NCBI RefSeq assembly: GCF_000321415.2
Contig: NC_019902.2
Location: 1,178,001-1,242,000 of the forward strand
Direction of reading: 5' to 3'
Source of the DNA: Thioalkalivibrio nitratireducens DSM 14787
GTDB taxonomy: Bacteria; Pseudomonadota; Gammaproteobacteria; Ectothiorhodospirales; Ectothiorhodospiraceae
DNA length: 64,000 bases
The notes below the pieces were generated by a model, which was given only the letters and a program-made list of their open reading frames with translations, ran no database searches and was not told where the DNA came from. How positions within the stretch are numbered: the stretch's first letter is position 1; each line of letters opens with the position of its first letter. Positions 62,542-64,000 of this stretch are shown here, one piece after another. A program made the translations under genes and the position numbers.

Positions 62542-64000
62542 ACCCGGCAACGTCACCGATCGTGCGGCACGGGCGGCTGGCCGCGGGGAATCGATGCGCC
62601 TCGCCGCGCCGGCCGTGCGCGGGCGGCAGATCCTGTTCTTCGGGGTGGTGCTGGTCACCGCGCTGGGCGGCACGGCGATGATGGCAGGGGTGCTGTCGGC
62701 GGGCGGCTTCGGCCCGTTCGAGGTGTTCATCCTGGGGCTGTTCGCGATCACCTTTTCCTGGATTGCGGCGTCGTTCTGGACCGCGATGGCCGGTTTTCTG
62801 CTGCACGCTGTGGGCTGCAACCCGCTGAGCCTGCGCCGGCTGTCCGCCCGCACGAGGCGGTTCGCGGATACGCCCCTGCGCCAGCGCACGGCGGTCGTGA
62901 TGCCCGTCTACAACGAAGCCCCGGACCGCGTGATGCACGGGGTGGCGGCGATGTGCCGGTCGCTCGCGGCGACCGGGTGCGCCGATGCCTTCGATTTCTT
63001 CCTCCTCAGCGACAGCAACGATCCCGCCATCATCCGGGCCGAGGAGCGTGGCGTCGCCCGTCTGCGTTCGCGGCTGCCGCCCTCGCTGCGGCTGCAATAC
63101 CGGCGCCGCCGGGCCAATACCGGTCGCAAGGCCGGCAACATCGCGGAGTTCTGCGACCGCTGGGGCGCCCGGTACGAATACATGGTGGTGCTGGATGCGG
63201 ACAGCCTGGTCGAAGGCCTGACGCTGGTGACGCTGGTTCGCTACATGGATGCCAATCCGCGCACCGGCCTGATCCAGACGTTGCCCTTGCCCGCGCGACA
63301 GGAGACGCTGTTCGGGCGCTTCCAGCAGTTCGCCAATGCCGTGCACGGCCCGATCCTGGCCGCCGGACTCGCCTTCTGGCAGGCGGACGGCGCCAACTAC
63401 TGGGGTCATAACGCGATCATCCGGATTCGGCCGTTCATGGAGCACTGTGGGCTGCCGATCCTGCCCGGCAGGCCGCCGCTGGGCGGGGAGATCCTGAGCC
63501 ACGACTTCGTCGAGGCCGCGTTCCTGCGCCGCGCGGGCTGGGATCTGTGGCTGCTGCCGGGGCTGGGCGGTAGCCACGAGGAACTGCCGGGGAATCTGGT
63601 CGACTTCGCGCGACGCGACCGGCGCTGGATCCAGGGCAACCTGCAGCACCTGAGGCTGCTGCGCGTTCCGGGGTTGCAGCCGCTGAACCGGGTGCATTTC
63701 CTCTTCGGAGCGGTCTCCTACCTGTCGTCGCTGTTCTGGATGTTCATGCTGGCCGCCGCCACCGGGGCGGCCAGCACCGGACCGTCCGCCAGCATCCCCG
63801 TCGCCGAACCGTCACAGCCGATGGCCCTGGGGCTGCTGGCCGGCACGCTGGTGTTGCTGCTGCTGCCCAAGTTGCTCGGGGTGATGCTGGCTCTGGTTCG
63901 GGCACCTGCCGCGTTCGGGGGGCGGATGCGGCTGGCGGCCAGCGGACTGCTGGAAACCGGGTACTCGGTGCTGATTGCGCCGGCGATGATGGCCTTCCAC
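62531..64000 (+). CDS. opgH: Glucan glucosyltransferase OpgH, N-terminal part
   Basis: The first 490 codons of a GT2 membrane glucosyltransferase that builds the beta-1,2 backbone from UDP-glucose; the gene runs past the window end. Two N-terminal helices are followed by the catalytic domain with VVMPVYNEAPDRVMHGVAAM, FLLSDSNDPAI, VVLDADSLVEG (metal-binding DxD-like), and the (Q/R)xxRW-type motif in RRDRRWIQGNLQHLRLL. Further membrane helices begin at ~residue 395. Coupled to opgG. Confidence 0.95.
   Translation, partial: MNAEPGNVTDRAARAAGRGESMRLAAPAVRGRQILFFGVVLVTALGGTAMMAGVLSAGGFGPFEVFILGLFAITFSWIAASFWTAMAGFLLHAVGCNPLSLRRLSARTRRFADTPLRQRTAVVMPVYNEAPDRVMHGVAAMCRSLAATGCADAFDFFLLSDSNDPAIIRAEERGVARLRSRLPPSLRLQYRRRRANTGRKAGNIAEFCDRWGARYEYMVVLDADSLVEGLTLVTLVRYMDANPRTGLIQTLPLPARQETLFGRFQQFANAVHGPILAAGLAFWQADGANYWGHNAIIRIRPFMEHCGLPILPGRPPLGGEILSHDFVEAAFLRRAGWDLWLLPGLGGSHEELPGNLVDFARRDRRWIQGNLQHLRLLRVPGLQPLNRVHFLFGAVSYLSSLFWMFMLAAATGAASTGPSASIPVAEPSQPMALGLLAGTLVLLLLPKLLGVMLALVRAPAAFGGRMRLAASGLLETGYSVLIAPAMMAFH

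Overview
The window is a GC-rich (about two thirds G+C by eye) chromosomal segment of a gammaproteobacterium. A class III polyhydroxyalkanoate (PHA) synthase whose catalytic residues keep the Allochromatium vinosum numbering, osmoregulated periplasmic glucan genes, a glycogen cluster and a Dnr/Fnr-type regulatory circuit fit a purple-sulfur or Ectothiorhodospiraceae/Thioalkalivibrio-like relative. That placement is inference; no rRNA or other decisive marker is present.

Layout. 1-2.4 kb (minus): MoxR ATPase, DUF58 protein and a truncated TgpA-like transglutaminase. 2.5-6.5 kb (plus): a phospholipid-trafficking ABC system (STAS-MlaE permease, MlaF ATPase, MCE protein, auxiliary lipoprotein), then tadA. 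6.6-8.0 kb: mltF. 8.2-15.2 kb: PHA metabolism (phaB, phasin, phaR, phaA, phaE, phaC), with a TGCA-rich motif shared by the phasin and phaEC promoter regions, and inside it a free-standing 47-codon gene with its own promoter and strong terminator. 15.4-16.9 kb: purU, a DUF1820 gene and tRNA-Ser(GGA).

16.9-25.7 kb is a decayed accessory island behind the tRNA: an excisionase/integrase remnant, an orphan hipA kinase with a palindromic operator, a complete IS50-like element whose transposase carries an N-terminal DUF4338 (DruA-type) domain, an IS21 end, remnants of an AddB-like nuclease and an AddA/UvrD-like helicase, a DUF2283 two-gene module, and a fragment resembling a type III CRISPR RAMP (Cmr1-like) protein. 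No CRISPR array was seen.

25.7-34.6 kb: an RNA cyclase/metallo-beta-lactamase pair (rtcA and an RNase Z-like gene), then a Dnr-type regulator, a polytopic membrane protein, DUF2249 and hemerythrin genes, and a Wolinella-type frdCAB operon. FNR/DNR-type sites sit at the canonical -41.5 spacing relative to -10-like hexamers in front of both the hemerythrin operon and frdCAB.

34.9-41.7 kb: glycogen and alpha-glucan metabolism (glgB, glgC, GH57, malQ). 41.8-48 kb: small envelope proteins, a SIMPL protein, a class II amidotransferase, sixA and ppx. 48-53.4 kb: ppk, argF, argD, sodB. 53.4-57.6 kb: repeats, an SLC13 transporter and two unknown membrane-associated genes. 57.8-64 kb: an amidohydrolase, a membrane sulfatase-superfamily protein, and opgG-opgH (opgH cut by the window end). 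Several palindromic repeat families (CCACGGAA type; a 33-bp palindrome) and short tandem repeats occupy the intergenic regions from 34 kb on.
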